Source: Pleurotus djamor (taxonomy: Eukaryota > Basidiomycota > Agaricomycetes > Agaricales > Pleurotaceae). Taken from it: a DNA stretch of 39,257 bases. Positions 1 to 9,453 of the stretch are shown here, in pieces. The notes beneath the pieces are model-generated. The model was given only the letters and a program-made list of their open reading frames with translations, searched no databases and was not told where the DNA came from. How positions within the stretch are numbered: position 1 is the first letter of the stretch; every line of letters begins with the position of its first letter. The translations under genes and the position numbers were made by a program. The DNA is taken from positions 1 through 39,257 of the forward strand of contig JAPEVF010000423.1 in assembly GCA_029747585.1 (NCBI GenBank). The letters run 5' to 3'.

Positions 1-2
1 CG

Positions 3-305
3 ATTCGTCATGCACGTGAGACTTGCAAGTTTGAGAAGGATGACATCGACCACAGGCGGGGTTCCTTCCCTGCGCTAGCGTTTGGGATCACTCGCGGTCC
101 AGGGAGCCATGCACCTACCGGGCGAGCTTCTACTACAGAGAACAACCAGAGCACCCTGGACGCTCTTGTCAAGGACCCTTCCATCCGTCGCCTGGCTGAG
201 TTCCAGAGCTCTCTCATGCATACCCATGCCCCCGACCTTGGACGCTACTACCGTTCCACCCTCGATGCTGTCCACCTCAGGCAACCAGTACCTCAGACCA
301 CTTAG
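3..305 (+). pseudogene. Truncated fungal TET/JBP-like protein fragment
   Basis: One frame is open from the window edge to a TAG at 303-305, about 100 codons. It carries HARETCKFEKDDIDHRRG, then FPALAFGI, then a stretch near RRLAEFQSSLMHTHAPDL and GRYYRSTLDAV. From memory, this order (HAR-TCK, D/HRRG-FPAL--GI, L-R-A-F, WAP-LY-YY) is what precedes the 2-oxoglutarate/Fe(II) dioxygenase core in the large agaricomycete TET/JBP-like family. The iron-binding HxD...H part, which should follow, is absent: the frame enters the inverted repeat at 273 and stops. No continuation is seen after 3115. The 5' end lies outside the window. I infer a gene broken by the element or by a rearrangement. The family call rests on motif memory, not a search. 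Confidence 0.6.
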
Positions 306-999
306 GTTTATTTCATGACGATTTTAATGTACCTAAGAGGTCCAGAAATGTAGACATTGTCTACACATGTAGTCATGTATACTAACCCTAACTTTTTATA
401 GGGTGTAGGCATGTCTTCCAGGCCCAAATATGGCCCAGCTATTAGGTGTAGGCATGTATACATAATCAGGCATGTAGACATGTATACATATTGAGGCATG
501 TAGGCATGTCTACCAAGTAGGATATTTTCAAGGTGTAGACATGTCTACATATATTGCATGTAGGCATGTCTACCAAGTAGGATATTTTTCATAGGTAGAC
601 ATGTCTACATATATTGCATGTAGGCATGTCTACCAAGTAGGATATTTTTCATAGGTAGACATGCCTACAAACATAATATGTAGACATGTCTACTAAGTGA
701 ACTATTTTCAAGATGTAGACATGCCTACAAGTACTCTTTGTAGGCATGTCTACCATTTGAAATATATTCCATGTGTAGGCATGTCTACCAATTAGAATAT
801 TTTCCACCTGTAGACATGTCTACAAAGGTTTTATATAGGCAACACTACTGACTGTGGGAAAGTTTTATTGACTGTGGGAAAATTTATTTTCAAAAATTTC
901 GCTCATTAGAAAGAGCCTGATGGGTTTCATGACTAGACTGATCTCAGAAATATAGGGTGCCTATTTAGTTTTGGAGAAATAAGCACTTCTTTGTTTTTA
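273..999 (+). repeat. Left terminal inverted repeat
   Basis: This arm pairs with the reverse complement of about 2349-3115. Landmarks in order are CAGGCAACCAGTACCTCAGA, CCTAAGAGGTCCAG, ACTAACCCTAAC, GGCCCAAATATGGCCCAGCT, the palindrome array, ACTGTGGGAAAG, TGATGGGTTTCATGACTAGA and AAATAAGCACTTCTTTGTTT. Each is found inverted on the right in reverse order. The arm contains about 15 copies of a 16-bp palindrome-like unit. Confidence 0.9.
481..660. repeat. 60-bp tandem units inside left TIR
   Basis: Positions 541-600 and 601-660 are identical over 60 bp. Positions 481-540 hold a close variant. Each unit contains two palindromic blocks, near TAGGCATGTCTACC and GTAGACATGTCTAC, separated by AAGTAGGATATTTTTCATAG. 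The array looks like locally amplified binding sites. Confidence 0.9.
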
Positions 1000-1195
1000 T
1001 TGCACCTACATATAGTATACTTAGGCCTTACTAAAATTCCAAAACTTTGGTTAATATATTTAATACTGACTGTGAGACCTTTGGTATGACTGTGAGAACC
1101 TATATAAGACTGTGGGAAAAGAATATTTTCTAATGGAACTTTGGCACTTCAGGGTTAATTCTGACTGTGAGAATAAAATACTGACTGTGAGAAAG
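845..1195. repeat. Subterminal TGACTGTGGGAA/TGACTGTGAGA cluster (left)
   Basis: At least seven copies of TGACTGTG(G/A)GA-like motif occur here, all in the same orientation. Examples are at 849-860, 869-880, 1067-1078, 1088-1098, 1109-1120, 1163-1173 and 1184-1194. The reverse complement cluster lies at 2155-2505. Subterminal repeats of this kind are typical transposase-binding sites of DNA transposons; that role is inferred. Confidence 0.7.
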
Positions 1196-1689
1196 TTTTC
1201 AAATTTTACAAAACAATAGCTCTACAAATTCTAAGCCTCTAAGTGAAAGCAGGACCCCTAGAGCATATCTAGTTATTGAGAAAAGCTGGAATTACTATGG
1301 TGAATTCTGAAATACCTTTGGTTTTAACCATGATACATTCACATCATTCACATATTCTTGAGCCTATAGATCATCTCTATGGATGTCCATGCATGTTCAG
1401 CTAATATCCAGATGCTACTTATCCTGTCTTAGGCAACAAGAATGTCCCCATGGTTTGGAATATCTATTCACTACATCACCATTTCTGAGAATGTTCAAAT
1501 TTGATGCATATATGCTATTCATGTTCTTCCCTTCTTACCTGCCAATTCTATTACTCCCCACACCAGTCTATCCCTATAGAGCCACTTCTTTATCATTAGT
1601 ATCATACTTCCAAAGAGAAGCCATGTGTGGAAATGCTGATATGAAGAACATATAAGGTGGCTTGCTAAAAGATGCATATCAAGAGTACA

Positions 1690-2045
1690 GAACCTTAGAA
1701 GTCAGTGGGGACATTTTTTCCATTATACCTGGAAGGGTAAATCCCATTCAGAATGCTCAAATAAAGCTCCATACATCCATATCAAGCAAGTAGAAATGAT
1801 GAAAGCAAGAATATACAGGTGGAAAATGCAAAGTATCAGGAAGAGCATGTGATGAAAACCATGAAACTGGCAGAATTAGTAAGGACATTTTCCCCATTCC
1901 ACCTAAAGGGGTGAATCCCATCTAGAATACTCAAAACAACCCTTATACACCCATATCAAGCACATAGAACTGATGGAAGTGAGAATACATAGGGAGGATA
2001 AGCAAAGCACCAGGAGGAGCAGATGATTGGAATCAGCAAATTAGC
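1690..2045. repeat. Tandem duplication of about 173 bp in the element interior
   Basis: Two imperfect copies lie head to tail. Paired landmarks offset by about 173 bp are GGGGACATTTTTTCC / AAGGACATTTTCCCC, AATCCCATTCAGAATGCTC / AATCCCATCTAGAATACTC and CCATATCAAGCAAGTAGAA / CCATATCAAGCACATAGAA. No reading frame spans them. The rest of the interior, 1005-2340, shows no supported gene. Confidence 0.7.
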
Positions 2046-2154
2046 AGAATCTTCAAAGTAATTTCAACTTTGCTCAGTAAGTAGATATGCTCCAAGGGTC
2101 CCTCTTTCACCCAGCACCTTAGAATAGTTAGATCTACCGATTTTGAAAATTTCG

Positions 2155-2505
2155 CACTTTCCCACGGTCAATAATATGTTCCCAGCATCAATAATGACCC
2201 TGAATGGCTGAAGTTTCATTAGATTTGAGCAAGTTTCTCACAGTTAGTAGAAAGGTCTCACAGTCAGGAGCATTTTCCCACAGTTAGTATAATGGTTTAG
2301 AAATGGAGTTTTGATTATATGGATCAATAAAATTGTAGGGAATAAGAGTAAAAACAAAGAAGTGCTTATTTCTCCACAACTAAATAGACACCCTATATTT
2401 CTGAGATCAGTCTAGTCATGAAACCCATCAGNCTCTTTCTAATGAGCGAAATTTTTGAAAATAAATTTTCCCACAGTCAATAAAACTTTCCCACAGTCAG
2501 TAGTG
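2155..2505. repeat. Subterminal TTCCCACAGTCA cluster (right)
   Basis: This mirrors the left cluster. Copies such as TTTCCCACGGTCAATAA, TTTCTCACAGTTAGTAG, TCTCACAGTCAGGA, TTTTCCCACAGTCAATAA (2467-2484) and CTTTCCCACAGTCAGTAG (2486-2503) recur in one orientation. Spacing and flanks differ from the left side beyond the TIR, so the motif is kept while the surrounding sequence diverges. Confidence 0.7.
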
Positions 2506-3115
2506 TTGCCTATATAAAACCTTTGTAGACATGTCTACAGGTGGAAAATATTCTAATTGGTAGACATGCCTACACATGGAATATATTTCAAATGGTAGAC
2601 ATGCCTACAAAGAGTACTTGTAGGCATGTCTACATCTTGAAAATNAGTTCACTTAGTAGAACATGTCTTACATTATTTATGTTTGTAGGCATGTCTACCC
2701 ATGAAAATATCCTACTTGGTAGACAATGCCTACATGCAATTATATGTAGACATGTCTACACCTTGAAAATATCCTACTTGGTAGACATGTCTACATATGA
2801 GAAATAATCAAACTAGTAGACATGTCTACACATAGGGTATCCATACAGGCCAATCCATNAAAAAATGACACTTGGTAGACATGCCTACATGCCTCAATAT
2901 GTATACATGTCTACATGCCTGATTATGTATACATGCCTACACCTAATAGCTGGGCCATATTTGGGCCTGGAAGACATGCCTACACCCTATAAAAAGTTAG
3001 GGTTAGTATACATGACTACATGTGTAGACAATGTCTACATTTCTGGACCTCTTAGGTATATTAAAATTGTCAAGAAATAAACCTAAGTGGTCTGAGGTAC
3101 TGGTTGCCTGAGGTG
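2349..3115 (-). repeat. Right terminal inverted repeat
   Basis: This is the inverted partner of 273-999, with the same landmarks in reverse order. It differs by small indels and substitutions, for example an extra base in some palindromes (2658-2675 and 2720-2737). It contains about 15 palindrome units. Unresolved n bases occur at 2432, 2645 and 2859, as might be expected where long inverted arms hamper assembly. Confidence 0.9.
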
Positions 3116-3343
3116 AAAATAAGATCGGGAGAACGGTAAAGTACCCCAGTACTTTGAGGGGATTCTCGAAGACTGCGAGGCCTCGAATGATGGCGCGAGA
3201 AAAAGACAACGGTATCAGAAGAAGTGGAGCATGTTCAACTGCGATCAGTCGTAATTCATGGTAAAACGAGGGACAGACGCAATCCCCCGCTCCTCACGAC
3301 TTGCTGATAATGCGTATCTGTGAATATAATGGCGAGACTACGC

Positions 3344-4715
3344 CTACTTGTACAGCATGCTTTCTCGCTTCAAATTAAGTAGCATTCGCGAGCCGGCAAC
3401 CGAGATCATCGAGTAGCCAAATCCGAACGTAATAAAAGTTTCAACGCCCTGAAAATCGCGCGATCAGCGTCTTGTTTTCCGAGAAAATTGAGTCAAAAGG
3501 GTGAACCCACTGGCAACTTGACCCAGGAAATGATTAACGCCGTGTCAATGATCAAGATACTGGGGTGTTTTTAAGTACCTTGCGAGCGGGAAGTGGTCAA
3601 GGACGACGTACATGAAGAAGTAAGAGGCGGAGTCTCTCGTCAAGACATGAACGATGTTGGATCCTCGGGCACCCACCCCTCTAAGCCTCTGGATGTGTAG
3701 CAGCCCGCGAGCAAGTACTAGCGTTAGCGCGAGAATATCAAATCCGAGCCCGGGAATCCTGCATGGTAAGGTGCGATCAGCATGACGCAAAGTCAAAGCT
3801 GTCAAAGATGAGTGGTCAGACTTACACAGCGAGGTATAAATGCTCCGCCGAAATCGTACGGCAAGCGACGATGGTTTTCGAGAACGGCAGAGGGGTGAGG
3901 ATGAAGTCTGGTGGGAAGGCTGCGAGGGTGATGTATGCTTGCGCAGCTATAGTGGCCGAGAGCATGGTTCCGAGTAGGATAGCGACCCATCGTACACGAC
4001 CGTAGAGTCCGTAAATTCGGAACGAAAGGATCAAGTTGACGAATAGTACGATTGAGATAGCTGGAATGAACGATGAGTACGGATTGAATTTGAGGAAGAG
4101 ACCGATTACCGGAGATTCCGATGAGGTAATGGACCCATAAGTGACCTTGGAGGAAATTCAGCGGGTGGAAAATCACGAAGATATAGATAAGGACACGGAC
4201 AGCTAATCGAGGCCAACAATATAGGTAAGCGGGATTTTCACGAGAGCGAGCAAGGACGAGACGTACAACTAGACGGATAGGTAAGCTCAGAATTTTTTTT
4301 GGTATATGGTATCCACTCATGACTCACTTTTTGTGTCCGAGTGGGCGTAAAAACACCTTTGAGTGCGGGGGGTTAATGAGTGACGATGACATTTACGGTG
4401 AGGGGATGAGACCGACCAAATGTATGGAATATTTGCCATGCGAAGATCTGGTATCTGTTCTAATGGAAAATTAGGTTGAGCGGATCGGCGAAGTGAGTGT
4501 CAACCCACAATGAAGAAAAGAATACGGGTTGGAGTAGTCCAGCGGCCCGTCTGAGCAATGTAAGCTTTCCTTCAGCCTCAGTTGATAGAGACATCGAGTG
4601 CGTACCCAGAATAGCTCGACCTGTCCGTGATAATTAGTTCACTTAAGCGGCGACGCGTGAAGGAGAGCCCTACTTCGTCGGGGAAAGTAATAAGATAGTC
4701 CCAAAAAATGAAACG
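3344..4715 (-). CDS. DUF6533-type integral membrane protein (possibly frame-broken)
   Basis: Spliced by eye on the minus strand, exon pieces give WDYLITFPDE (4674-4703), VELFW (4606-4620), TGRWTTPTRILFFI (4509-4550) and NRYQIFAWQIFHTF within 4397-4459. A central membrane exon follows, with LILSFRIYGLYGR, ending at 3826. Next come a 67-nt intron, AVIPGLGFDILALTL to RDSASYFF from 3758, and a last exon at 3344-3448 ending in SRMLLNLK. The D-(Y/H)-LLT-x-DEVELxW, FFxNRY and RIYALYGR signatures fit the fungal DUF6533 membrane family (function unknown, several TM helices). Two links are unresolved: the join between exon 4 and the central exon, and the 163-nt gap before the last exon. The N-terminus seems to need one extra T in the run near 4704, so decay or an indel error is possible. 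Confidence 0.6.
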
Positions 4716-5520
4716 TCAACGACAATACTAGAGTATAGGCGAAGGCGTCAGTGTACGCAAAAACTCATCGGTGGAAAAATCCTCACTTTGAGCATACTGA
4801 GTCAGGTAGTACTGCTCATACCCGGCAATTATCTGAGCAAGGAAGGGATTCATTGGGTTTGCTCGGCGCAGCGCCAGGATCGATTTATATGGGGTCCATG
4901 GCCGAAGCTGGGGTTGAGGCCGGGCTGGGACATTGGTTCTGTCAGTATGTGATTTGATTCAGGATGATCACATCTCGGGGTAGAGAAAAACAACATCAAG
5001 GGACTAGATTTGTCAATGAGAAACACTTCTTCGAGGTGGCTTTGGTGGACATACGGAGTTACGGTTATCGGTTACCGTCCCGAAGCAATCCATGGGAGAC
5101 GAACTTGATCTGGATTAACCTCGGTCCTCCTGGGCGTGAAGATCATTGGGCAAGTCATGTATACTGGAGTGCCCTCCTGGTCTGCTTGAGATGGGTTTCA
5201 TAGGTGAAAAGATTCCGCGGATGTTGCGCGGATGAAGAAATGAACGACGGCAAGTAGAGACCCTGAGACAAGCACGAGACGACAGTAGTGAAACGGTATA
5301 AGAGCGTATAAGTCCCAAGAGTAGGCGGATAGACCATATGGCTTCAAAGATTACCGTGGAGAAATGTTCTTTCTTTCCGGAGGTGCAGAAGCAAAGTCAA
5401 CGGAGCTATCAGGACGGAGAAGGTCTCTTGAAACGGGAATGAGCACAGCCGTTTAACTTTGAAACGTTGGATAACTTCATCAACACCACGCACCGGTTTC
5501 TATCGGAGNAAAAAAGGTGA
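4716..5520 (-). other. Unassigned stretch with one hydrophobic minus-strand frame
   Basis: No gene is recognised. On the minus strand a frame from about 5340 to the TGA at 5198 encodes a hydrophobic segment containing YSWDLYALIPFHYCRLV and LLAVVHFFIRA. This could be a membrane-protein exon, perhaps the remnant of another membrane gene, since the DUF6533-type gene lies just downstream. Start and splice sites are not evident. Confidence 0.2.
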
Positions 5521-6458
5521 ACAGCGGCGATGGTGGTATGTCCACAGTGGACATAAGGAGGCAGTCAAGTTCCAAATACCTTCACCTTCGTGCCCCGCTG
5601 ACCGTGAGATCTTCAGTTCACACGGTCAGTAAGCTTGTTGTCCACGGACCACAACCCGTTGCAAACGACTCTTTCCTCGACCACCAGGTACACAAACGTT
5701 CTAGGACGAGCGAAACGACATTGCTGGTTGAACGTTGACACTGAGGCGTTGAAGGCGTACCGGCATCACCGTACTGGCATCACACACGTAAGAGAAATCC
5801 GTCACAAGCTTCCCTCTGTGCGAACCTCATTTTGTCTTTAGGAAGATATTTGTCTACTTGGTTGATTCTTTGGTTGGACCACGCGTCTCTGTGGCTCAGA
5901 GTGTTCAGACCGGCTTCGTTTCGACTGCTATCTAGCCCAAGGTCAATGGGTGAGTAATTTACATCGTTCGTGTCATGGTCTGGTCAAGCCCATACCCCTG
6001 ACCATTCTAGGGTACTTAGGAGCGTCGGATCTCCTCCATCTCCGCTTCGGAGCTCCGCCCCTATCTCCTATTTATCCTATTTACTCGGTCTACTCTGGGT
6101 TGACCTCCAGTACTATACTTCGTTCCGCCTCATTGATACCTCATGGTTTCCTCATAGGTAGTATATAAGTGTAGTACTTCAGTACCTTGTTCTTCAGCTC
6201 TAATATTAATGTTCTGCAATCCTCCCTTCTCCGCAGAGTGCTAGTCACTAGGGACACGCTCCGACGTCGGCTCCGCCCCATCTCCGACAACAACACCAAC
6301 TCTGACTTCGTCAGTCTTCATCATCCTCCCTCGTCTTCACTTGGTATCCCATCACCCCGCTCTTCCTCTTGCTCCGACGTCGGACCCCTATCTCCGACGT
6401 CCTCCGCTCTATAGGGGTGTCTACTAAATTGGAGTCACCCAGCGAGAGATGCGGAGGG
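5521..6458. other. No gene seen; Pro/Ser-codon-rich low-complexity DNA
   Basis: Short overlapping frames occur on the plus strand, but none has a recognisable motif or clean splice signals. From 6000 onward the DNA is rich in CTCCG and TCTCC words. An n base sits at 5509 beside an A run. Confidence 0.5.
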
Positions 6459-6539
6459 CACAACCTATAAGTTGAGGCCAAGACTCCGTTTCAGTTCTGT
6501 TCTAGGAGGCGTAGCTCCGCTATGCTCCGCTCCGACGTC
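6259..6539. repeat. Four copies of CTCCGACGTC
   Basis: The decamer CTCCGACGTC occurs at 6259-6268, 6372-6381, 6392-6401 and 6530-6539. The first two are followed by GG, which completes the palindrome CCGACGTCGG. Two copies are 20 bp apart. Other CTCCG words surround them. The role is unknown: a degenerate repeat remnant or simple compositional bias. Confidence 0.5.
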
Positions 6540-7224
6540 ATTCCCACGGTCCTTAGGGGCCTCCCCCTGTCCCTCCAGTTTCGTCCCTAACAGTTCGGCA
6601 ATCTTGATCTCAAGTTCTGAATCATAAAATCCAGTTCCAGTCCAACTCTGGAGATGCGTGACTATTTCGCTTGCACCTTGACAGCCTGGTAGACGCTCCG
6701 AGTCTCGAAATACGCCATTTCTCAAGCTCAAGCTTCAACGTTCAACGTCAACCCTTGGTCTGACTTCAAGGTCGCGTCCAGGTCGGAGCAACTTTGAGGA
6801 AAAATGTGGAGACGGTTGCATCTGAAGTTACCTTTAGGTTTTTATACCATCTCCCCCTTTCACTCGCCGGTATGTCTGTGCCATCTCTGCTCCTGGATTC
6901 TTCTTGATTTATGATCGATGACCACCCCAACCCAATCTTTGTAGGAATCATCCAGGCAGATAGACATGCAATGTCGAGCCTCGCGTCTCTTACTAAATTT
7001 GATGGTCCAGCTATGTTACTGCTTTCATGATCTCCCAGTGACGCGTGCGTCGAAACCATCCGATCCCATACATACGCACGCCATACGATTGATGAGTTGC
7101 CTTGCAACTTCGACTCCAATTCGGCCTGAATGAGGCCCGGCAATTCCGCGTTCAAACGTTCATGGACATCCATGATGAGAAGTGCAACTTTTTCTCCTGC
7201 TTTAAGCCCCCTACACGTTGGCAT
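6465..7224 (-). CDS. Hypothetical protein, weak support
   Basis: A minus-strand frame from 7224 begins MPTCRGLKAGEKVALLIMDV, followed by an amphipathic stretch (HERLNAELPGLIQAELESKL) that could form a coiled coil. It runs 152 codons to 6766. A second frame at 6465-6731 holds ETVTHLQSW-like and LEIKIAELLG segments and could be a downstream exon. No family is recognised and splice junctions are not clear. The opposite strand at 7100-7490 is also open, so strand choice is uncertain. Confidence 0.2.
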
Positions 7225-7314
7225 TTCCCTTTGCGAGGGTGCTCAACTTGCACGCACGAACTTCAAATCTTCTGGCCCCTGTCCATCACGTGAATGGGAT
7301 GACGCGTCGCTCTT

Positions 7315-7500
7315 CCATCTCGAGGACGTCACCACCACCGCCAGCGGATACGGAGGCTCATCCCCTTGCTGGTCTCTGTTCGCCTTTCTCGGACGCAAGC
7401 AACCTTATCGTTTCGTTCTTCGCCGTTGGCTTCGAGCTCACAGACGGCAGAAGGAGCCTCTGGGAAGGAAATGGGTGACAGAGCTGCTCTGAGTGGTCGT
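7315..7500. repeat. Copy 1 of a local duplication (partner 8523-8705)
   Basis: CCATCTCGAGGACGTCACCA, then GGAGGCTCATCC, CTTTCTCGGACGC, GAGCTCACAGACGGCAGAAG, GAGCCTCTGGGAAGGAAATG and CTGCTCTGAGTGGTCGTG line up with the partner block. The two copies are moderately diverged and have small indels. Both strands are open over parts of each copy, so I do not assign a coding strand. Confidence 0.6.
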
Positions 7501-7599
7501 GGATTGGATTGGATGGACAATGGGACGCGAGAGATCGTATCAAAACGGCAGCAAGCTCGTACATTTCTTCGCGCCATCGGTCCCGCTCGCCCTCGATTT

Positions 7600-8900
7600 C
7601 CCAGACGACATCAGCTCCGTCGCAGCGGCGAGACTGGGAGGGGCTCGGATAAGACATCGTCGCAGCTACAGAAAACAACACTTCAGCGCATCGTCTCGGC
7701 TTTCCCTTCGCCCATGCGTGGTACCTTTCAACTCTAGTGCGTTCTCTCACACCTCCATCCCAAATTCTACCTTTCTGATTGGAATTTTGTTCTTTTTAGG
7801 TCGAAATCCCGTTACGCAAGACAAGCCCGTGAGCTCCCCTTCGAAACCTGTGAAATCCCTACGCGTACCCCTTCTCCGTCATCTTCCTCTTCTCTACCAC
7901 GTCCATAGAAAAATCCACCTCAACGAATCCTCTCCTCTCCTTGCCTCCCTCCTACACGGCGTAGAATTCACGTACGAAATCACCTGCAATGAAACCTTCG
8001 GCGCTAGTGTCTTCACCATCCTTTGTCAACGTTGTCAGCATCGTTGCCTCCATGGCTTAACTACATGCATCAACATGCTATTACCTTGCCAGGATGACGA
8101 AATTACGGTACTTACGCAGCTATCGAGTCCACAAACAGAGGACCCGCTCGACCCTTCGATGTCATCTTGGATGTAGACTCAGGCGAACGGATTGGACCTC
8201 TGGTACTGTGAAGGCATGGTCGAGAGGTTTCCAGGGAAGCGTATCCTTTTTCATTCGCGGTCGAAGAGGCCTGTGATGACCAGGAGGTCTTCGTCGATGG
8301 GTGGTAGCGTGCGCTTGGGTTGGTTGAAGCCTGGTGGCGACGGAGGAGGAGGAAGTCGGATGACTACACCCACCATGTCGTCACTGACGACATCCATCTC
8401 AACAATACCACTGCCAGGATTGTCCAGCGTCCATTCGTCGCCGTTGTCTTTGCCGTTGAGTAGGCTGGCAGCGGCCTCCACATCAACGGAGAACAACACC
8501 ACGTTTCCTATAGCAAATGCCCGTCTTCCATCTCAAGGACGCCACCACCAGCAGATACGGGGGTTCATCCGCGTTGACGGTCCCTGTTGTCTTTGCTTTC
8601 TCGGACGCGATCAGCTTTGTTGTTGCGCTGGTTCCGAGTTCACAGACGACAGAAGGAGCCTCTGGGAAGAAAATGGATGCTGGAGCTGGTCTGAGTGGTC
8701 GCGACGTCAACATTCCTGTTCGCCTTGGATTTCCCCGGACGCATTCTAGTGCATCAACCTCTTCGTATCCCACTGCATTCATTTCTTCATTTGCCATATC
8801 ACACATCCACATTGACGCCAGCGCAAATGTGGAGCAAGCACCAGTACCACCAGCCCCCCGTTTTGTCCGTCAGCCCAAATCCCTTTTACCTATGGGCTAG
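7600..8900 (+). other. Possible fragmented coding region, unassigned
   Basis: Several plus-strand frame pieces look protein-like but do not join cleanly. One runs from about 7803 (KSRYARQARELPFETCEI, then Ser/Pro-rich). One covers 8116-8213 (AIESTNRGPARPFDVILDVD). One covers about 8345-8459 (DDYTHHVVTDDIHLNNTTAR). They alternate frame, which suggests either several exons of a gene continuing into 8901-9453 or a decayed gene. A minus-strand frame at 8251-8502 competes over the third piece. No function is assigned. Confidence 0.25.
8523..8705. repeat. Copy 2 of a local duplication (partner 7315-7500)
   Basis: CCATCTCAAGGACGCCACCA, GGGGGTTCATCC, CTTTCTCGGACGC, GAGTTCACAGACGACAGAAG, GAGCCTCTGGGAAGAAAATG and CTGGTCTGAGTGGTCGCG match the first copy in the same orientation. 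The gap between the copies is about 1 kb. I read it as a diverged tandem duplication of a gene segment. Confidence 0.6.
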
Positions 8901-9453
8901 ACGCAAGCGTCTTTGATTGGTGTTGATGCTGCACTGGCCGCTTTGACAGGCGGTCACAATGGGAGGGAGGAGGAGGACAGGAAGCAGGTTGGCAGTCTGC
9001 TAGATCCTTTTATTATGCGTGCGAAATCCGTACGTTTCCGTGTAATTTCTTCGCGTTTTTGATACTGATTTCTATTCTATTCTATCTGTTAGAATTTCCC
9101 AAGCTCTTCGTCCTCACTAGTGACCACGATCTCACACAGACACGAAACCAACCACATCTGTCCCTTCGCCCATCTCCCTGCCAAACACCTTTCGCTTCCC
9201 CTCCTCAACCCAATTCGATGGAAATACCCTTGAGGTGCCGCCAAGGCCTACGGTAACCTCGCCTACCACGTTGAATACGCAGCCGTACAACCTGTACGTA
9301 CGGAGCGTGTCGATGATCAAACGGGGGAATCCCCACACCACATTTGTTGGTCCATCTTCCTTATCGCTGCCACCCCCGTCTACTGCAACATCACACCCTG
9401 CGCGTGGACCGACGCCAGCCATGCTCAATGGCTCGACCCTTGATCCTGAATGA
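8901..9453 (+). CDS. 3' part of a hypothetical gene, apparent frame break
   Basis: A frame from 8901 reads LIGVDAALAALTGGHNGR and VGSLLDPFIMRAKS, then meets a GTACGT donor at 9030. The acceptor TTAG is at 9089-9092 (63-nt intron). The downstream exon starts NFPSSSSSLVTTISH. The good C-terminal frame (FRFPSSTQFDGNTLEVPP to TPAMLNGSTLDPE, stop 9451-9453) lies one base out of phase, with the switch near 9134. The tail is rich in Pro, Ser and Thr and looks disordered. Either a small exon boundary was missed or a one-base indel is present. No known domain is seen. Confidence 0.4.

Larger units (their letters stand above)
273..3115. mobile_element. Non-autonomous DNA element with long palindrome-rich TIRs
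   Basis: A 2.84 kb segment is bounded by long inverted repeats. The left end begins CACCTCAGGCAACCAGTACC at 273, and its reverse complement ends at 3115. The arms are about 730-770 bp and mostly alike, with small differences. They are packed with palindromes near TGTAGACATGTCTACA, followed inward by clusters of TTCCCACAGTCA-type motifs. The 1.35 kb middle is AT-rich and holds no convincing ORF, only a tandem duplication. This looks like a large MITE or deletion derivative mobilised in trans. No target-site duplication is visible: the flanks are GATGCTGTC on the left and AAAATAAGA on the right. The outermost 30 bp are also readable as part of the TET/JBP-like frame, so the true ends may lie slightly inside 273 and 3115. 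Confidence 0.85.

Noticed and set aside
345..840. CRISPR-like regularly spaced palindromes
   Set aside because: The spacers are themselves repeats or AT-rich variants, the genome is fungal with introns, and the array is mirrored in the opposite arm. It fits transposon subterminal repeats.
1383..1655. 90-codon frame inside the non-autonomous element as a transposase remnant
   Set aside because: No motif, no splice context and an AT-rich interior. The composition explains the frame.
2994..3005. Telomere-like GTTAGGGTTAG
   Set aside because: Fewer than two TTAGGG units, present inverted in the other TIR arm (ACTAACCCTAAC), so it is part of the element and not a telomere or interstitial array.
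273..3115. Assignment of the element to the KDZ transposon group because a TET/JBP-like fragment adjoins it
   Set aside because: No KDZ transposase or diagnostic ends are visible. Adjacency alone is not evidence.
3802..4320. 172-codon minus-strand frame as a separate gene
   Set aside because: It overlaps the DUF6533-type gene. Only part of it may be a real exon, and its second half runs out of phase with the LILSFRIYGLYGR membrane exon.
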